A DNA stretch of 34,083 nt from Cyanobacteria bacterium QS_8_64_29. GTDB taxonomy: Bacteria > Cyanobacteriota > Cyanobacteriia > Cyanobacteriales > Rubidibacteraceae. Position 1 is the stretch's first letter; each line of letters starts with the position of its first letter. The position numbers and the translations under genes were made by a program. Shown here piece after piece: positions 8,267-16,274 of this stretch. Where the stretch lies: NCBI GenBank assembly GCA_003022125.1, contig PXQH01000005.1:13912-47994 (forward strand). Direction: 5' to 3'. A model generated the notes under the pieces. The model was given only the letters and a program-made list of their open reading frames with translations, made no database searches and was not told the origin of the DNA.

Positions 8267-8497
8267 CTAGCGCAGCTCGAGCCACGCCAGCAAGCCTTGG
8301 CCGGTTGCGAGTTCGATGGCCAGCAGGGCAACAAACCCCAGCATGGCAAAGCGCCCGTTGATCCGCTCGGCATAGCGGGTCCATCCCCAGGCTGGCTCTT
8401 CTAGGTGGGGAATCAGCTCCCTAGCATCATCGGCTGACTGTTGTTGGGCTGCCCCTTCGGTGGCTTCCGTCTCGGCTTGGTTATCGGATGGTGTCAT
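8267..8497 (-). CDS. High light-inducible chlorophyll a/b-binding-like protein (Hlip/Scp)
   Basis: Hlips are single-helix members of the light-harvesting superfamily. They bind chlorophyll and carotenoid, quench excess energy and protect chlorophyll during photosystem II assembly. The 76-residue protein has a polar N-terminal half and then the signature [20 protein letters not shown] (about residues 44-63), with the chlorophyll-ligating Glu, Asn and Arg of the ExxNGRxAM motif. It ends with [11 protein letters not shown]. It is longer at the N terminus than the smallest HliA/B proteins, closer to HliC/ScpE-type or fused forms; I do not assign a number. Upstream lies a 348-base gap shared with the cyAbrB gene. 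Confidence 0.92.
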   Translation of the reverse strand: MTPSDNQAETEATEGAAQQQSADDARELIPHLEEPAWGWTRYAERINGRFAMLGFVALLAIELATGQGLLAWLELR

Positions 8498-8546
8498 AAC
8501 GGATGGGAACGGGGGTGTCCGAGCTTTCCCAAGCTAGCATCGAGTG

Positions 8547-8650
8547 ATACCAATTTGAGCAGCGGATGCACGCTTGCTAAAGCGCATGATTCCCATATTG
8601 AGGGAATTTCGGAGATCGCAATCTAGTGCACAAGCCACGAGAATTGGTAT
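8547..8650. mobile_element. MITE-like inverted-repeat element (about 104 bp)
   Basis: Perfect 9-base terminal inverted repeats, ATACCAATT at 8547-8555 and AATTGGTAT at 8642-8650, enclose the element. On each side, 11 bases inside the repeat, the sequence TGCAC occurs in the same inward orientation (8567-8571, and its complement at 8626-8630). A central hairpin ATTCCC/GGGAAT with a 7-base loop (8589-8607) sits almost exactly at the midpoint. There is no coding capacity. If TA is the target duplication, the element proper runs from CCAATT to AATTGG. A non-autonomous transposon relic is the likeliest reading, not proven. Confidence 0.55.
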
Positions 8651-8756
8651 GAGCCTATCGCGATGGCGCTTGGCAACCCAGCGGTCGGGTGATGTGGCGC
8701 AAACCCGGTAAGTAGCGTTGCTTTTAAAGGGAGAGATAGTAGTTGTCGGACGGTTA

Positions 8757-8796
8757 TTGTTAAATGGGTCGCATCAAACGATATATTTTTTATAGA
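8757..8796 (+). promoter_or_regulatory. Possible cyAbrB promoter region
   Basis: TTGTTA at 8757-8762 is followed by an AT-rich run with overlapping -10-like hexamers (GATATA at 8780, TATATT at 8782, TATAGA at 8791). This is the most AT-rich tract in the region and lies 50-90 bases before the ATG, implying a leader of about 45 bases. Inferred from sequence only. Confidence 0.4.
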
Positions 8797-8845
8797 ACGA
8801 TGGTTCCCATAAGGGGCAACGACAGCGTTATTAGGACGAACCAAC

Positions 8846-9250
8846 ATGAGCCCAACCGATACAACACCCTTGACTGGAAAACAACTACTGCAGAGAGTCC
8901 AAGAACTCTCCCATCTGCCGCGGCGGGAAACGGCCAAAGCCTGCGGCTATTACAAGGTGGAGCGAGACGGCAGCGAGCGCGCCAATCTGACCGAGTTTTA
9001 TAATGCGCTGCTAGCTGCAAAAGGCGTTCCGGTGAGCCCGGAGGGTAGCGGCGACGGGCGCGGCCGGGAACCCACGTATCGCGTCAGCGTTCACAAAAAC
9101 GGCCAAATCGTCATTGGATCCACCTATACCGAGGCCATGGGCCTCCAGCCTGGCGACGAATTTGAAGTCAAGCTGGGGTCGAAAAACATTCGGCTCAGGC
9201 GCCTCGGTCAAGACAATGAAGACGGTGCCGACGACTCGGTCGAGGCTTAA
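8846..9250 (+). CDS. Cyanobacterial AbrB-like transcriptional regulator (cyAbrB)
   Basis: cyAbrB proteins are abundant DNA-binding regulators of cyanobacteria that act on carbon and nitrogen metabolism, hydrogenase and other genes. The 134-residue product has the typical order. The conserved N-terminal part includes LTGKQLLQRVQELSHLPRRE and CGYY. Then comes NLTEFYNALLAAKGVPVSPEG. The AbrB-type DNA-binding segment near the C terminus includes GREPTYRVSVHKNGQIVIG and GLQPGDEFEVKLG. Unlike Bacillus AbrB, the DNA-binding domain is C-terminal, the known cyAbrB arrangement. Cyanobacteria usually carry two paralogues and I cannot tell which this is. It ends 14 bases from the convergent cbiET gene. 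Confidence 0.93.
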   Translation: MSPTDTTPLTGKQLLQRVQELSHLPRRETAKACGYYKVERDGSERANLTEFYNALLAAKGVPVSPEGSGDGRGREPTYRVSVHKNGQIVIGSTYTEAMGLQPGDEFEVKLGSKNIRLRRLGQDNEDGADDSVEA

Positions 9251-9264
9251 AAGTTGGCTGGCCG

Positions 9265-10545
9265 CTAAAGCACTGCCGGGCAATGGCGGCTGGCAACGAC
9301 CATGGTGACAGGATTGAGTGGCGAGAGGCGGTTGCCGCGGCCGATGGGAACCGAGCGAGCGAGTTGCGCTTGCAGCAGTCGGTAGGACCAGCCCGCCTGC
9401 GCCAACCAATCGAGGCTGGCGTGCAGGTGCTCCAAGGTGGCAAACGCGCCCACCACGATCCCATCGGCAGTAAGGCGGGCACTGCAAGCCTCAAGAATGC
9501 CGGCAATGTTGCCACCGCTGCCGCCCACAAATACCCGGTCGGGGGCTGGTAGGGACGCCAAGGCATCTGGGGCCGTGCCCCAAACGGGCATGACGCGATC
9601 GGCTTGCAAGCGCTGGCAGTTTTGCTCGATCAGGGATTGGCCTGCTGCACTGCGCTCGATCGCGTAGACTTGGCAGCCGGGGAAGGCCCGGGCGATTTCG
9701 ATCGCCACAGCCCCCGTTCCGGCCCCGATATCCCAAACCGTTTGCCCGGGGTGCAAGGCCAGCTCGCCTAGGGCCAGGATGCGGACCTCGCGCTTGGTCA
9801 TCAGGCCCGGGCGGTCGGCAAAGCTAGCAAACGCCCGGTCGGGGAGGCCCAGTTGCGGCAGCTTGGCGAGGTCGTCGCCGCCGGTCGCTGGTTCCTGGCG
9901 CAGCAGCACGACGACGTTGAGCGGATCGAAGGCCTGGGCTTGCAGCGCCTCCGGCGAGAAGGCGGCGACGCGCTCTTGCGAACCGCCCAGGTTTTCGCAG
10001 ACCCAGAAGCGGTACGTATGCGGCAGATCCAGCGCCCGATAAAGGCGCGCGATCGCTGCCGGGGAATGGTTGGGATCGGTCAAAACGGCAATTTTGGCCT
10101 CACCGCGCTGCAGGGCGTGCTGCAGCTCAGTCGCAGTGCGGCCGTGGGCGCTGACCGTGCAGGCGTCGTGCCAGGGCACCTTGAGCCGATTGAAAGCCAA
10201 CTGCACGGCTGACAGGTGCGGGTGAAAGCTCAGGCAATCCGGCGGAAATTGGGCCAATAGCACCCGGCCCAAGCCAAAAAAAAGCGGATCCCCCGAGGTC
10301 AAGACAGCTACGCGCTCGCCCGCCGCAAGCGCGGCGCGCAACTCGGGGAGCGCGCGCGTGGGATCGCTAAAGACCAAGCGGCGAGCCGGGTGTTGGGGCA
10401 AACAGCGCAAGTGACGCTCGGGGCCCAGCAATACGGTGGCAGCCTCGAGATGGCGCCGCGCCTCAACGCTCAGCCCTGCAACGCCATCCAATCCCATGCC
10501 GATAGTGTCGATGCCCGCGCCTGGGGGACAGTGCAACTCAGCCAT
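9265..10545 (-). CDS. cbiET: Bifunctional cobalt-precorrin-7 C5-methyltransferase / cobalt-precorrin-6B C15-methyltransferase (CbiET, CobL-like)
   Basis: This fused enzyme methylates C5 and C15 of the corrin precursor and decarboxylates at C12, in (pseudo)cobalamin synthesis. The 426-residue product has two domains. The N-terminal CbiE-type tetrapyrrole methylase (about residues 10-215) contains AVLTSGDPLFFGLG and ends in DPLNVVVLLR. The C-terminal CbiT-type Rossmann methyltransferase contains MTKREVRILALGELAL followed by the SAM-binding VWDIGAGTGAVAIEIA (about residues 270-285). The ATG at 10545 (MAELHCPPGAGIDTIGMG) fits the family; the frame is open further to 10602 but those residues look non-homologous. 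It overlaps the end of cobH by 8 bases, so the two are probably translated together. Confidence 0.93.
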   Translation of the reverse strand: MAELHCPPGAGIDTIGMGLDGVAGLSVEARRHLEAATVLLGPERHLRCLPQHPARRLVFSDPTRALPELRAALAAGERVAVLTSGDPLFFGLGRVLLAQFPPDCLSFHPHLSAVQLAFNRLKVPWHDACTVSAHGRTATELQHALQRGEAKIAVLTDPNHSPAAIARLYRALDLPHTYRFWVCENLGGSQERVAAFSPEALQAQAFDPLNVVVLLRQEPATGGDDLAKLPQLGLPDRAFASFADRPGLMTKREVRILALGELALHPGQTVWDIGAGTGAVAIEIARAFPGCQVYAIERSAAGQSLIEQNCQRLQADRVMPVWGTAPDALASLPAPDRVFVGGSGGNIAGILEACSARLTADGIVVGAFATLEHLHASLDWLAQAGWSYRLLQAQLARSVPIGRGNRLSPLNPVTMVVASRHCPAVL

Positions 10546-11179
10546 GCCCGCTCGCTGGGGTCTCCGCTCGTTGTTGCTCCCAAGCCAGGCCCAGCAGCGC
10601 ATTCAGGATCGCCGCCGCGACGGGCGAGCCGCCCTTACGCCCCTCGACCCGAATTTGGGGAACCCTCGCTTGCGCCAGCGCATGCTTGGCCTCGACGACC
10701 GAGACAAAGCCCACGGGGACGCCGACAACCAGTGCCGGGTGCGCCTCACTGGCCGAAATTCGCTCGCACAGTTCCATTAAGGCCGTCGGTGCGCTGCCAA
10801 TGGCATAAATTCCGCTCGGATGTTGAGCGAGGCAGCGCTCCATCCCCGCTGCTGCCCGCGTTCGGCCGGATTCAGTGTCGGGGGCCTGCTCCAGGGCATT
10901 GGCAAGCGGGTTTTGAAACGTTTGGCGAACGGTGGGCGCAATCGCGCGCTCGAGCATGCTCGCGTCGGTAATGATGGGGGCACCCCAGCGCAAAGCGGCT
11001 AGGCCGGCCGCAATCGCGCCGTCGCCAAAGCGCAGCAACTGCAGGAACTCAAAATCGGCTGTCGCGTGGATCGCGCGGCGGGCGATGGCGTACTGAGCCC
11101 AATCGAGCTCGGTCGCGTCCACCTCGCGATCGATAATGGCAAAACTTTGTTTGAGAATGGGATGGTCCAGTTCGCTCAC
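10538..11179 (-). CDS. cobH/cbiC: Precorrin-8X / cobalt-precorrin-8 methylmutase
   Basis: This enzyme moves the methyl group from C11 to C12, giving (cobalt-)hydrogenobyrinate. The 213-residue protein has the expected length. It contains HPILKQSFAIIDREV at the N terminus, RRAIHATADFEF with the conserved active-site His38, WGAPIITDASM, and the C-terminal VVGVPVGFVSVVEAKHAL. I chose the GTG at 11179 because it places the protein start where homologues begin and has GGATGG just upstream. An in-frame ATG at 11257 would add 26 unrelated residues and start inside the holA start codon. The gene overlaps cbiET downstream by 8 bases and diverges from holA across 76 bases. Confidence 0.93.
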   Translation of the reverse strand: MSELDHPILKQSFAIIDREVDATELDWAQYAIARRAIHATADFEFLQLLRFGDGAIAAGLAALRWGAPIITDASMLERAIAPTVRQTFQNPLANALEQAPDTESGRTRAAAGMERCLAQHPSGIYAIGSAPTALMELCERISASEAHPALVVGVPVGFVSVVEAKHALAQARVPQIRVEGRKGGSPVAAAILNALLGLAWEQQRAETPASGHG

Positions 11180-11255
11180 GGCCCCATCCGGGCGATATCG
11201 CGGGCTCGCATAGCCTAACGTAGAATGAGAACCGGCTCCGCCTGCGACCCTTGCC

Positions 11256-12251
11256 ATGCCGGTGTACTGGTTCTGGGGGGATGACGAGTTCGCGCGCGAT
11301 CGCGCCGCCGAGCAGCTGCGCGATTCGGTGCTCGATCCGGGATGGGCCGCGTTTAACAACCACCGCCTGGCTGGAGACGCCATCATCGAGGGCCTCAACC
11401 AGGCGTTGACTCCAGCGTTTGGCACCGGCGCTCGCGTTGTCTGGATTGCCAATGCCCAACTCGGCCGGCAATGCTCGCAAGCTGTCCTTACCGAGCTGGA
11501 GCACGCGCTTCCGCAGATTCCCGAGAGCACGCACCTGGTACTGACTGCCACCGACAAACCCGACCGGCGCCTGCGAACCACCAAGCTGCTGGAGCAGTAC
11601 GCCCAGCTCCGCCAGTTCGTTGCCATCCCACCTTGGAAAACCGAGGCGATCGCGCAGCGAGCGCAGCAGTTTGCCCGGCAAATGGGGATGACCTTGAGTG
11701 CCAATGCTGCCGATTGCCTGGCCCAGTCCGTTGGTAACCAAACCCGACAGCTCTGGAGTGAGCTCCACAAATTGCAGCTTTATGGCGAGACGCTCGAGCG
11801 CCCGCTAGAAGCAGCTGATGTGACAGCCCTGGTGGCACCAACGACCCAAAACAGCTTGCAGCTAGCGACTGCCTTGCGCCAAGGCGACGCAGCTCAAGCA
11901 CTGGCGCTCATCGAGGCGTTGCTCGCGCGCGAGGAACCCGCGCTCAGGATTGCGGCAACCCTAACCGGTCAGTTTCGCCGTTGGCTCCAGGTCAAGCTCC
12001 TCCTGGAGCAAGGTGAGCGCGACGATCGCGCCATTGCAACAGCTGCTGAGGTGGGCAACCCCAAACGGGCTTACTTTTTGCGCCAGGAGGTGCAAGCACT
12101 CTCATCGCAGCAGCTGTCAGCCAGCCTACCGCTGCTGCTGGCGCTAGAAACCGAGCTCAAGCGCGGCGCCGATCCGCAAACCGTCCTGCCGGCCAAGGCC
12201 GTCGAGGTTTGCCGCACGTGCGGGGCCGAGGCACCTGCTGCTAGGACCTAG
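11256..12251 (+). CDS. holA: DNA polymerase III subunit delta
   Basis: HolA is the clamp-loader subunit that opens the beta sliding clamp during DNA replication. The 331-residue product begins with VYWFWGDDEFARDRAAEQLR, the degenerate nucleotide-fold start of delta. It continues through LVLTATDKPDRRLRTTKLL, a middle helical part, and the C-terminal collar domain containing LRIAATLTGQFRRWLQVKLLLEQG and NPKRAYFLRQEVQAL. The family has no functional Walker A, and none is seen. Its ATG shares the palindrome CATG with a possible but unlikely ATG on the opposite strand for cobH. The 76-base divergent gap must contain both promoters, but I see no strong pair. Confidence 0.93.
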   Translation: MPVYWFWGDDEFARDRAAEQLRDSVLDPGWAAFNNHRLAGDAIIEGLNQALTPAFGTGARVVWIANAQLGRQCSQAVLTELEHALPQIPESTHLVLTATDKPDRRLRTTKLLEQYAQLRQFVAIPPWKTEAIAQRAQQFARQMGMTLSANAADCLAQSVGNQTRQLWSELHKLQLYGETLERPLEAADVTALVAPTTQNSLQLATALRQGDAAQALALIEALLAREEPALRIAATLTGQFRRWLQVKLLLEQGERDDRAIATAAEVGNPKRAYFLRQEVQALSSQQLSASLPLLLALETELKRGADPQTVLPAKAVEVCRTCGAEAPAART

Positions 12252-12336
12252 GAACTTTCCCAAATTGCTAGGCTTCAATACTACCGGAAGCGTCCCATGA
12301 GGCGTTTCTTGGTAACCTCTGTATCGTTAGGCGCTC

Positions 12337-12813
12337 ATGTCGGTCAAACACGCTCGCTTACTACCCTTGCCGCGCACGCTCGCTAGCGTACCTGTTGCCC
12401 TGGGGCTGGCTGCCGCCGGGGTCCTTACTGGCATCGTTCCCGAGTGGGACAACCGTCCTACGCTAGACCTGCGCGCCCAAGCGCAGTCGGATGTCTCGCA
12501 GGGCAAAGTGCGGCAGTACGCGCAAGCCATGCTCAAAATCGAGCGGCTCCGGCAGCGGACCTATCAGAAAGTCGAGCAGCGTATGGGGGCAGGTGCCGTT
12601 CCCAACATTGCCTGCCACCGCTCGGAGAGCTTGAGCCAGCTGTCGCCCGAGGTGCGCAAGACTGCCCGCTCCTACTGCAAGCGATCGCGCCAAATCGTGC
12701 GCCAGCACGATTTGACCGTATCGGAAGTCAACCGGCTGAACCGCAAGTACGAATCCGATCCGGCCTTTAAGGAGCGCGTTGGCGCTATCATGCGGCAGCT
12801 CCAGAGCAACTGA
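12337..12813 (+). CDS. Secreted DUF4168-like protein
   Basis: This 158-residue protein starts with a basic segment and a hydrophobic stretch (about residues 14-32) ending in GIVPEW, which looks like a signal peptide or membrane anchor. The mature part is helical and strongly basic. It has VSQGKVRQYAQAMLKIERLRQR, a pattern seen in DUF4168 proteins, and then SEVNRLNRKYESDPAFKERV. Two cysteines (Cys93 and Cys114) could form a disulfide outside the cytoplasm. Function is unknown. It begins 85 bases after holA, and the AhpD-like gene follows after 31 bases, so it may share a transcript with the latter. Confidence 0.65.
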   Translation: MSVKHARLLPLPRTLASVPVALGLAAAGVLTGIVPEWDNRPTLDLRAQAQSDVSQGKVRQYAQAMLKIERLRQRTYQKVEQRMGAGAVPNIACHRSESLSQLSPEVRKTARSYCKRSRQIVRQHDLTVSEVNRLNRKYESDPAFKERVGAIMRQLQSN

Positions 12814-12844
12814 GACCGTCTATTGGCCAAGTTGGAGGTCGCCG

Positions 12845-13378
12845 ATGGCCTACCTGCAACCGCTACCGCGCGATCGCGTCTCGCCCGAGCTGCAAGCCGT
12901 CTACGACGAGATCCAGCAGGCGTATGGGATGGTACCCAACCTCTTCAAAACGGCCGCCCACCACCCACCGTTGCTCAAGGCCAATTGGGAAAAGGTCAAG
13001 GGCATCATGACGGGCGGCCAGCTGCCGCGCCCGCTCAAAGAAAGCATTGCGCTGCTGGTCTCCAAGGACAACGGCTGCCAATACTGCATCCGCGCTCATA
13101 CCCAAGCCCTCAAAGCCCTACGTGTCTCAGAGGCTGAGATTGAAGCGCTTTACCAGGAGCGCTTTGAAGCGACAGGGTACGGCGACAAGGCTGTTACCCT
13201 CATTCGCTTGGCCCGATGGGCCAACAGTGCGCCCAACGACATGCCGGGCGACGCGTTCCGCAAGGCTCAGGATGCGGGTGCTACTGAAGCCGAGATCGTC
13301 GAGGCCTTAGGCGTCATGGAGGTTTTCGCTGCCTTCAACAAATTTTTGGATGCCGTAGCCGTCGAGATCGATTTTTAG
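12845..13378 (+). CDS. Carboxymuconolactone decarboxylase / AhpD-like protein
   Basis: The 177-residue protein belongs to the AhpD-like fold. It has the redox motif CQYCIRAH with Cys78, Cys81 and His85, preceded by the conserved Glu67 in LKESIALLVSKDNG. This CxxCxxxH arrangement marks peroxidase-related members, which act in oxidant defence; the carboxymuconolactone decarboxylase name refers only to the fold. The N-terminal YDEIQQAYGMVPNLFKTAAHHP is also family-typical. I placed the start at 12845 because GGAGGT at 12834-12839 precedes it by 5 bases. The longer frame from 12779 would begin inside the upstream gene. Its TAG stop overlaps the TAA stop of the convergent protease gene. Confidence 0.88.
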   Translation: MAYLQPLPRDRVSPELQAVYDEIQQAYGMVPNLFKTAAHHPPLLKANWEKVKGIMTGGQLPRPLKESIALLVSKDNGCQYCIRAHTQALKALRVSEAEIEALYQERFEATGYGDKAVTLIRLARWANSAPNDMPGDAFRKAQDAGATEAEIVEALGVMEVFAAFNKFLDAVAVEIDF

Positions 13379-14616
13379 CGGCGCCGCCGCTGCTGCTGGC
13401 GCTTTAGCGACTTGACCGGCAGCTTCTCGAGCTGGACCGAAATTGTCTCACTCTGGCCGTTGCGCTGCACTCTCATTGAGAGCTGGCTGCCAATTTCGCG
13501 GGACTCGACAATTTTTTGCACTTGGCTCGACTCGGTGACCGTTTGGCTGCCAACGCTTTGGATAATGTCGCCGGGCTGGAGGCCCGCTTGGGCCGCAGGC
13601 GAGCCCTGCATGACCTCTACAACTAAAACGCCTTCCTCAGCCTGGATGTTGAGATCGCGCCGCGGATCTTGGTTCAAGCGCTGCTTGACCTCAGGGGTCA
13701 GGGTCACCATGCGAATGCCCACATAGGGGTATTGCACCTCGCCGGTTTCGATGATTTCCTGGGCGACTTGTTGGGCGGCATTAATAGGAACGGCAAACCC
13801 TAAGCCCTGCCCCTTGCCCAGGATGGCCGTGTTGATGCCTACTACCTCGCCGCGCGCGTTGAGCAACGGTCCCCCCGAGTTGCCGGGGTTGATGGGGGCA
13901 TCGGTCTGCAGGAAGTTGACGCGCTTGTCGGGCACGCCAATTTCGGAGCTCGAGCGACCGGTAGCGCTAATCACGCCTAGCGTTACACTCTCTTCCAGGC
14001 CGAAGGGATTGCCGATAGCGATCGCCCATTGCCCCGGTTGCACGCTTTGGGAATCGCCCATCTCCAGGGTAGGCAAGTCATTGGCATTCACCTTGACAAC
14101 AGCCACATCGGTGAGCGGATCGGCACCCAACACCTGACCGTCTAGGGTGCGACCGTCTTTGAAGGTCACCATCACCTTATCGGCATTGCTAACAACGTGG
14201 GCGTTGGTCAGGATCCGCCCGTTGGAATCGAGCACGAACCCCGAGCCCATCCCACGCTTAACCTTTTCCCGCGGGACGGGTACCTCATCACCAAAAAATC
14301 GCCGGAAAAAGGGGTTCTCGAATACCTCAGGGACTTCGGTTTTGACCGTCTTGGCCGTGTTGATCTGCACGACAGCCGGGGAGGCTTGGTTGGCAACCTC
14401 GGTGACAAAATTCGAACGGACCTCGGCGGGGGAAGGAGGCTGCTGGTTGCCTTGAGCCTGCTGTTGCTGTTGCGAAGGGGAGGACAGCCCTAGTGGCGCC
14501 GAGCACCCGCCCAGCAGCGCCAGTCCGCCTCCTAGAACCGGAAGCGCGCCGTAGAGCAATCGCAGGCGGCGGGGAAAGCTGCTGGCAGAGAACCTTCGCT
14601 TGGGGGTGGCTGGCAT
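13375..14616 (-). CDS. HtrA/Deg-family serine protease (HhoA/HhoB/HtrA group)
   Basis: This is a periplasmic or thylakoid-lumen quality-control protease. The 413-residue product has an N-terminal signal with the lipobox-like LLGGC (Cys38), then a Gln/Ser/Pro-rich linker. The trypsin-like domain carries the full catalytic triad: His140 in LTNAHVV, Asp170 in DPLTDVAVV and Ser247 in NPGNSGGPL. One PDZ domain (about residues 298-400) begins YVGIRMVTLTPEVK and includes GSPAAQAGLQPGDIIQSV. A single PDZ domain is typical of the three cyanobacterial Deg proteases; I cannot say which one. The lipobox suggests a lipid-anchored form. It diverges from recA across 138 bases and ends interlocked with the AhpD-like gene. 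Confidence 0.94.
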   Translation of the reverse strand: MPATPKRRFSASSFPRRLRLLYGALPVLGGGLALLGGCSAPLGLSSPSQQQQQAQGNQQPPSPAEVRSNFVTEVANQASPAVVQINTAKTVKTEVPEVFENPFFRRFFGDEVPVPREKVKRGMGSGFVLDSNGRILTNAHVVSNADKVMVTFKDGRTLDGQVLGADPLTDVAVVKVNANDLPTLEMGDSQSVQPGQWAIAIGNPFGLEESVTLGVISATGRSSSEIGVPDKRVNFLQTDAPINPGNSGGPLLNARGEVVGINTAILGKGQGLGFAVPINAAQQVAQEIIETGEVQYPYVGIRMVTLTPEVKQRLNQDPRRDLNIQAEEGVLVVEVMQGSPAAQAGLQPGDIIQSVGSQTVTESSQVQKIVESREIGSQLSMRVQRNGQSETISVQLEKLPVKSLKRQQQRRRR

Positions 14617-14754
14617 GGTGCTTGGCGAGTAAAAGTGTCTTTTGATTCTGCCATAGCGGCGGTGACCGAGGGATGCGAGCGCCTCCCGCTCGGGCTGTCG
14701 TTGGGACCGTTAGGATGGACGGGCAAGCTGCTAGCCGTTTAATTCGAGACCGCG

Positions 14755-15870
14755 ATGGCGCCCGCTGCAAACCGCTCCCACAACGCCGATAGCCACAACA
14801 CGGATAAAGATAAAGCTCTCAACTTAGTGCTCGATCAGATTGAGCGCAACTTTGGCAAGGGCTCGATCATGCGCTTGGGCGATGCCGCTCGCATCAAGGC
14901 CGAGACCATTCCCAGCGGCGCGCTGACGCTCGATCTGGCGTTGGGCGGTGGCATTCCCAAAGGGCGCATCATCGAGATCTACGGTCCCGAGAGCTCGGGC
15001 AAGACAACGCTGGCGCTCCATGCCGTCGGCGAAGTGCAAAAAAGCGGTGGCGTTGCCGCTTTTGTCGATGCCGAGCATGCCCTCGATCCTACCTACGCTG
15101 GCGATCTGGATGTGGATGTCGAGAATCTGCTGGTCTCGCAGCCCGATACGGGCGAGTCAGCCCTCGAGATCGTCGATCAGCTCGTTCGTTCCTCGGCGGT
15201 CGATATTGTGGTTGTCGATTCGGTGGCGGCTTTGGTTCCGCGCGCCGAGATCGAGGGCGAGATGGGCGATACGCAGGTGGGATTGCAAGCCCGGTTGATG
15301 AGCAAAGCCCTACGCAAAATTGCTGGCAACATCGGCCGCTCGGGCTGCACGGTAATCTTTTTGAACCAACTGCGCCAAAAAATTGGCGTCACCTACGGCA
15401 ATCCCGAAACCACAACCGGTGGCAACGCGCTCAAGTTCTACACCTCAGTGCGGCTGGACATCCGCCGCATCCAAACGCTCAAAAAAGGTAGCGGCGGCGA
15501 GTACGGCATTCGCGCCAAAGTCAAAGTAGCCAAAAACAAGGTGGCGCCCCCATTCCGCATTGCCGAGTTCGACATCATCTTCAGCAGCGGTATTTCGCAA
15601 ACCGGATGCCTGCTCGATTTGGCCGAGCACACCAACACCATCGTGCGCAAAGGGGCATGGTACAGCTACAACGGCGAGAACATCGCCCAGGGACGGGACA
15701 ACGCCGTCAAGTACCTAGACGACAACCCCGAACTGGCGCACCAGATTGAGGCGACCGTGCGGGAGCAGCTCGATATGGGAACCATGCTGCCCACCCGCTC
15801 TGGTGATGGCGAACCGGCCGAAGGCGAAGCGATCGAAGCAGAGGTCGAGGGCGAGCCGGCGGCAGGCTAG
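14755..15870 (+). CDS. recA: Recombinase RecA
   Basis: RecA forms filaments on single-stranded DNA and drives homologous recombination and repair. The 371-residue protein has [11 protein letters not shown], the Walker A loop [12 protein letters not shown] (about residues 77-88), [21 protein letters not shown] (Walker B and L1 region), and [29 protein letters not shown] (L2 region). The C-terminal tail is acidic, as expected. The first ~20 residues are an Asn/His/Asp-rich extension relative to the E. coli protein. In the 138-base upstream gap, shared with the divergent protease gene, I do not see a clear LexA box. The stop interlocks with the DUF3493 gene. Confidence 0.98.
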   Translation: MAPAANRSHNADSHNTDKDKALNLVLDQIERNFGKGSIMRLGDAARIKAETIPSGALTLDLALGGGIPKGRIIEIYGPESSGKTTLALHAVGEVQKSGGVAAFVDAEHALDPTYAGDLDVDVENLLVSQPDTGESALEIVDQLVRSSAVDIVVVDSVAALVPRAEIEGEMGDTQVGLQARLMSKALRKIAGNIGRSGCTVIFLNQLRQKIGVTYGNPETTTGGNALKFYTSVRLDIRRIQTLKKGSGGEYGIRAKVKVAKNKVAPPFRIAEFDIIFSSGISQTGCLLDLAEHTNTIVRKGAWYSYNGENIAQGRDNAVKYLDDNPELAHQIEATVREQLDMGTMLPTRSGDGEPAEGEAIEAEVEGEPAAG

Positions 15871-16139
15871 CGCTTGCGCTCGAGCCGCCGCTCGAGCTGG
15901 AAAAGCCCCACTGCTGCCCCGATCGCTCCCAGCTGGAGCGCCAGATCGGCCAGGATCGAATCGCTACCGCGCCCAGCTAGTAGCTGCGTTAGGAAGATGG
16001 CGGCGCCAATGCTGCCCGAGGCCCCCACGACCCCATAAATAACCTTGCGCAGCCCCCGATAGGGCGCTTTAGCTTCGGCTTTGAGGCGCTCGCGCTGGGT
16101 CGGATCGAGCGCATTGCGATGGCGCTGGGACTCAGGCAT
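15867..16139 (-). CDS. DUF3493-like small membrane protein
   Basis: This 90-residue protein has a charged N terminus, then the segment [28 protein letters not shown] that I associate with DUF3493. Two hydrophobic stretches follow (about residues 33-55 and 64-80), and the C terminus is basic (LERRLERKR). DUF3493 proteins occur in cyanobacteria and plants; the plant relative is discussed in connection with photosystem II accumulation. The function here is unknown. It runs convergent to recA with a CTAG stop overlap and diverges from the tRNA-Thr gene. Confidence 0.75.
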   Translation of the reverse strand: MPESQRHRNALDPTQRERLKAEAKAPYRGLRKVIYGVVGASGSIGAAIFLTQLLAGRGSDSILADLALQLGAIGAAVGLFQLERRLERKR

Positions 16140-16182
16140 GGTGGCTGACGAGGCGAAATCCCCGCGAGGAAACTGTCTGCGT

Positions 16183-16188
16183 TAAGAT
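16183..16188 (+). promoter_or_regulatory. Possible -10 element for tRNA-Thr
   Basis: TAAGAT lies 14 bases before the first base of the mature tRNA, the spacing expected for a short 5' leader. No clear -35 hexamer is seen. Inferred from sequence and position. Confidence 0.4.
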
Positions 16189-16202
16189 GCCTGGGCGGTT
16201 AA

Positions 16203-16274
16203 GCCGGTGTAGCTCAGCGGTAGAGCGTCCGATTCGTAATCGGTTGGTCAGCGGTTCGAATCCGCTCATCGGCT
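16203..16274 (+). tRNA. tRNA-Thr (anticodon CGT)
   Basis: The cloverleaf folds by eye. Acceptor GCCGGTG (16203-16209) pairs with CATCGGC (16267-16273) with one G-T pair. The D arm is GCTC/GAGC. The anticodon arm TCCGA/TCGGT encloses the loop TTCGTAA with anticodon CGT and has a T-T mismatch at its outermost position. The T arm AGCGG/CCGCT encloses TTCGAAT. The discriminator base is T and CCA is not encoded. The anticodon reads ACG, so the tRNA is threonine-specific. The minus-strand pgeF frame runs antisense through most of it. Confidence 0.93.

Larger units (their letters stand above)
8498..8845. other. Intergenic region between Hlip and cyAbrB genes
   Basis: This is the only gene-free stretch over 300 bases. 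It holds the start region of the minus-strand Hlip gene, a 104-bp inverted-repeat element (8547-8650), and an AT-rich promoter-like tract at 8754-8796 upstream of the plus-strand cyAbrB gene. It is visibly lower in GC than its surroundings. I see no convincing coding frame in it. Confidence 0.7.

Noticed and set aside
8589-8607. ATTCCC/GGGAAT hairpin as an intrinsic terminator
   Set aside because: The stem is short, there is no following T run, and it sits between two genes transcribed away from it; it is better explained as the centre of the inverted-repeat element.
10538-11770. A 410-codon minus-strand frame covering cobH and most of holA antisense
   Set aside because: Only the part from 11179 down is homologous to precorrin-8X methylmutase; the rest is antisense to the well-supported holA gene and looks compositionally random.
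14617-14754. LexA/SOS box upstream of recA
   Set aside because: I looked for a cyanobacterial-type AGTACT-like dyad in the divergent gap and found none, so no SOS site is claimed.
16214-16274. tRNA on the minus strand or a separate small gene opposite tRNA-Thr
   Set aside because: The minus-strand reading is only the complement of a good plus-strand cloverleaf and the tail of pgeF.
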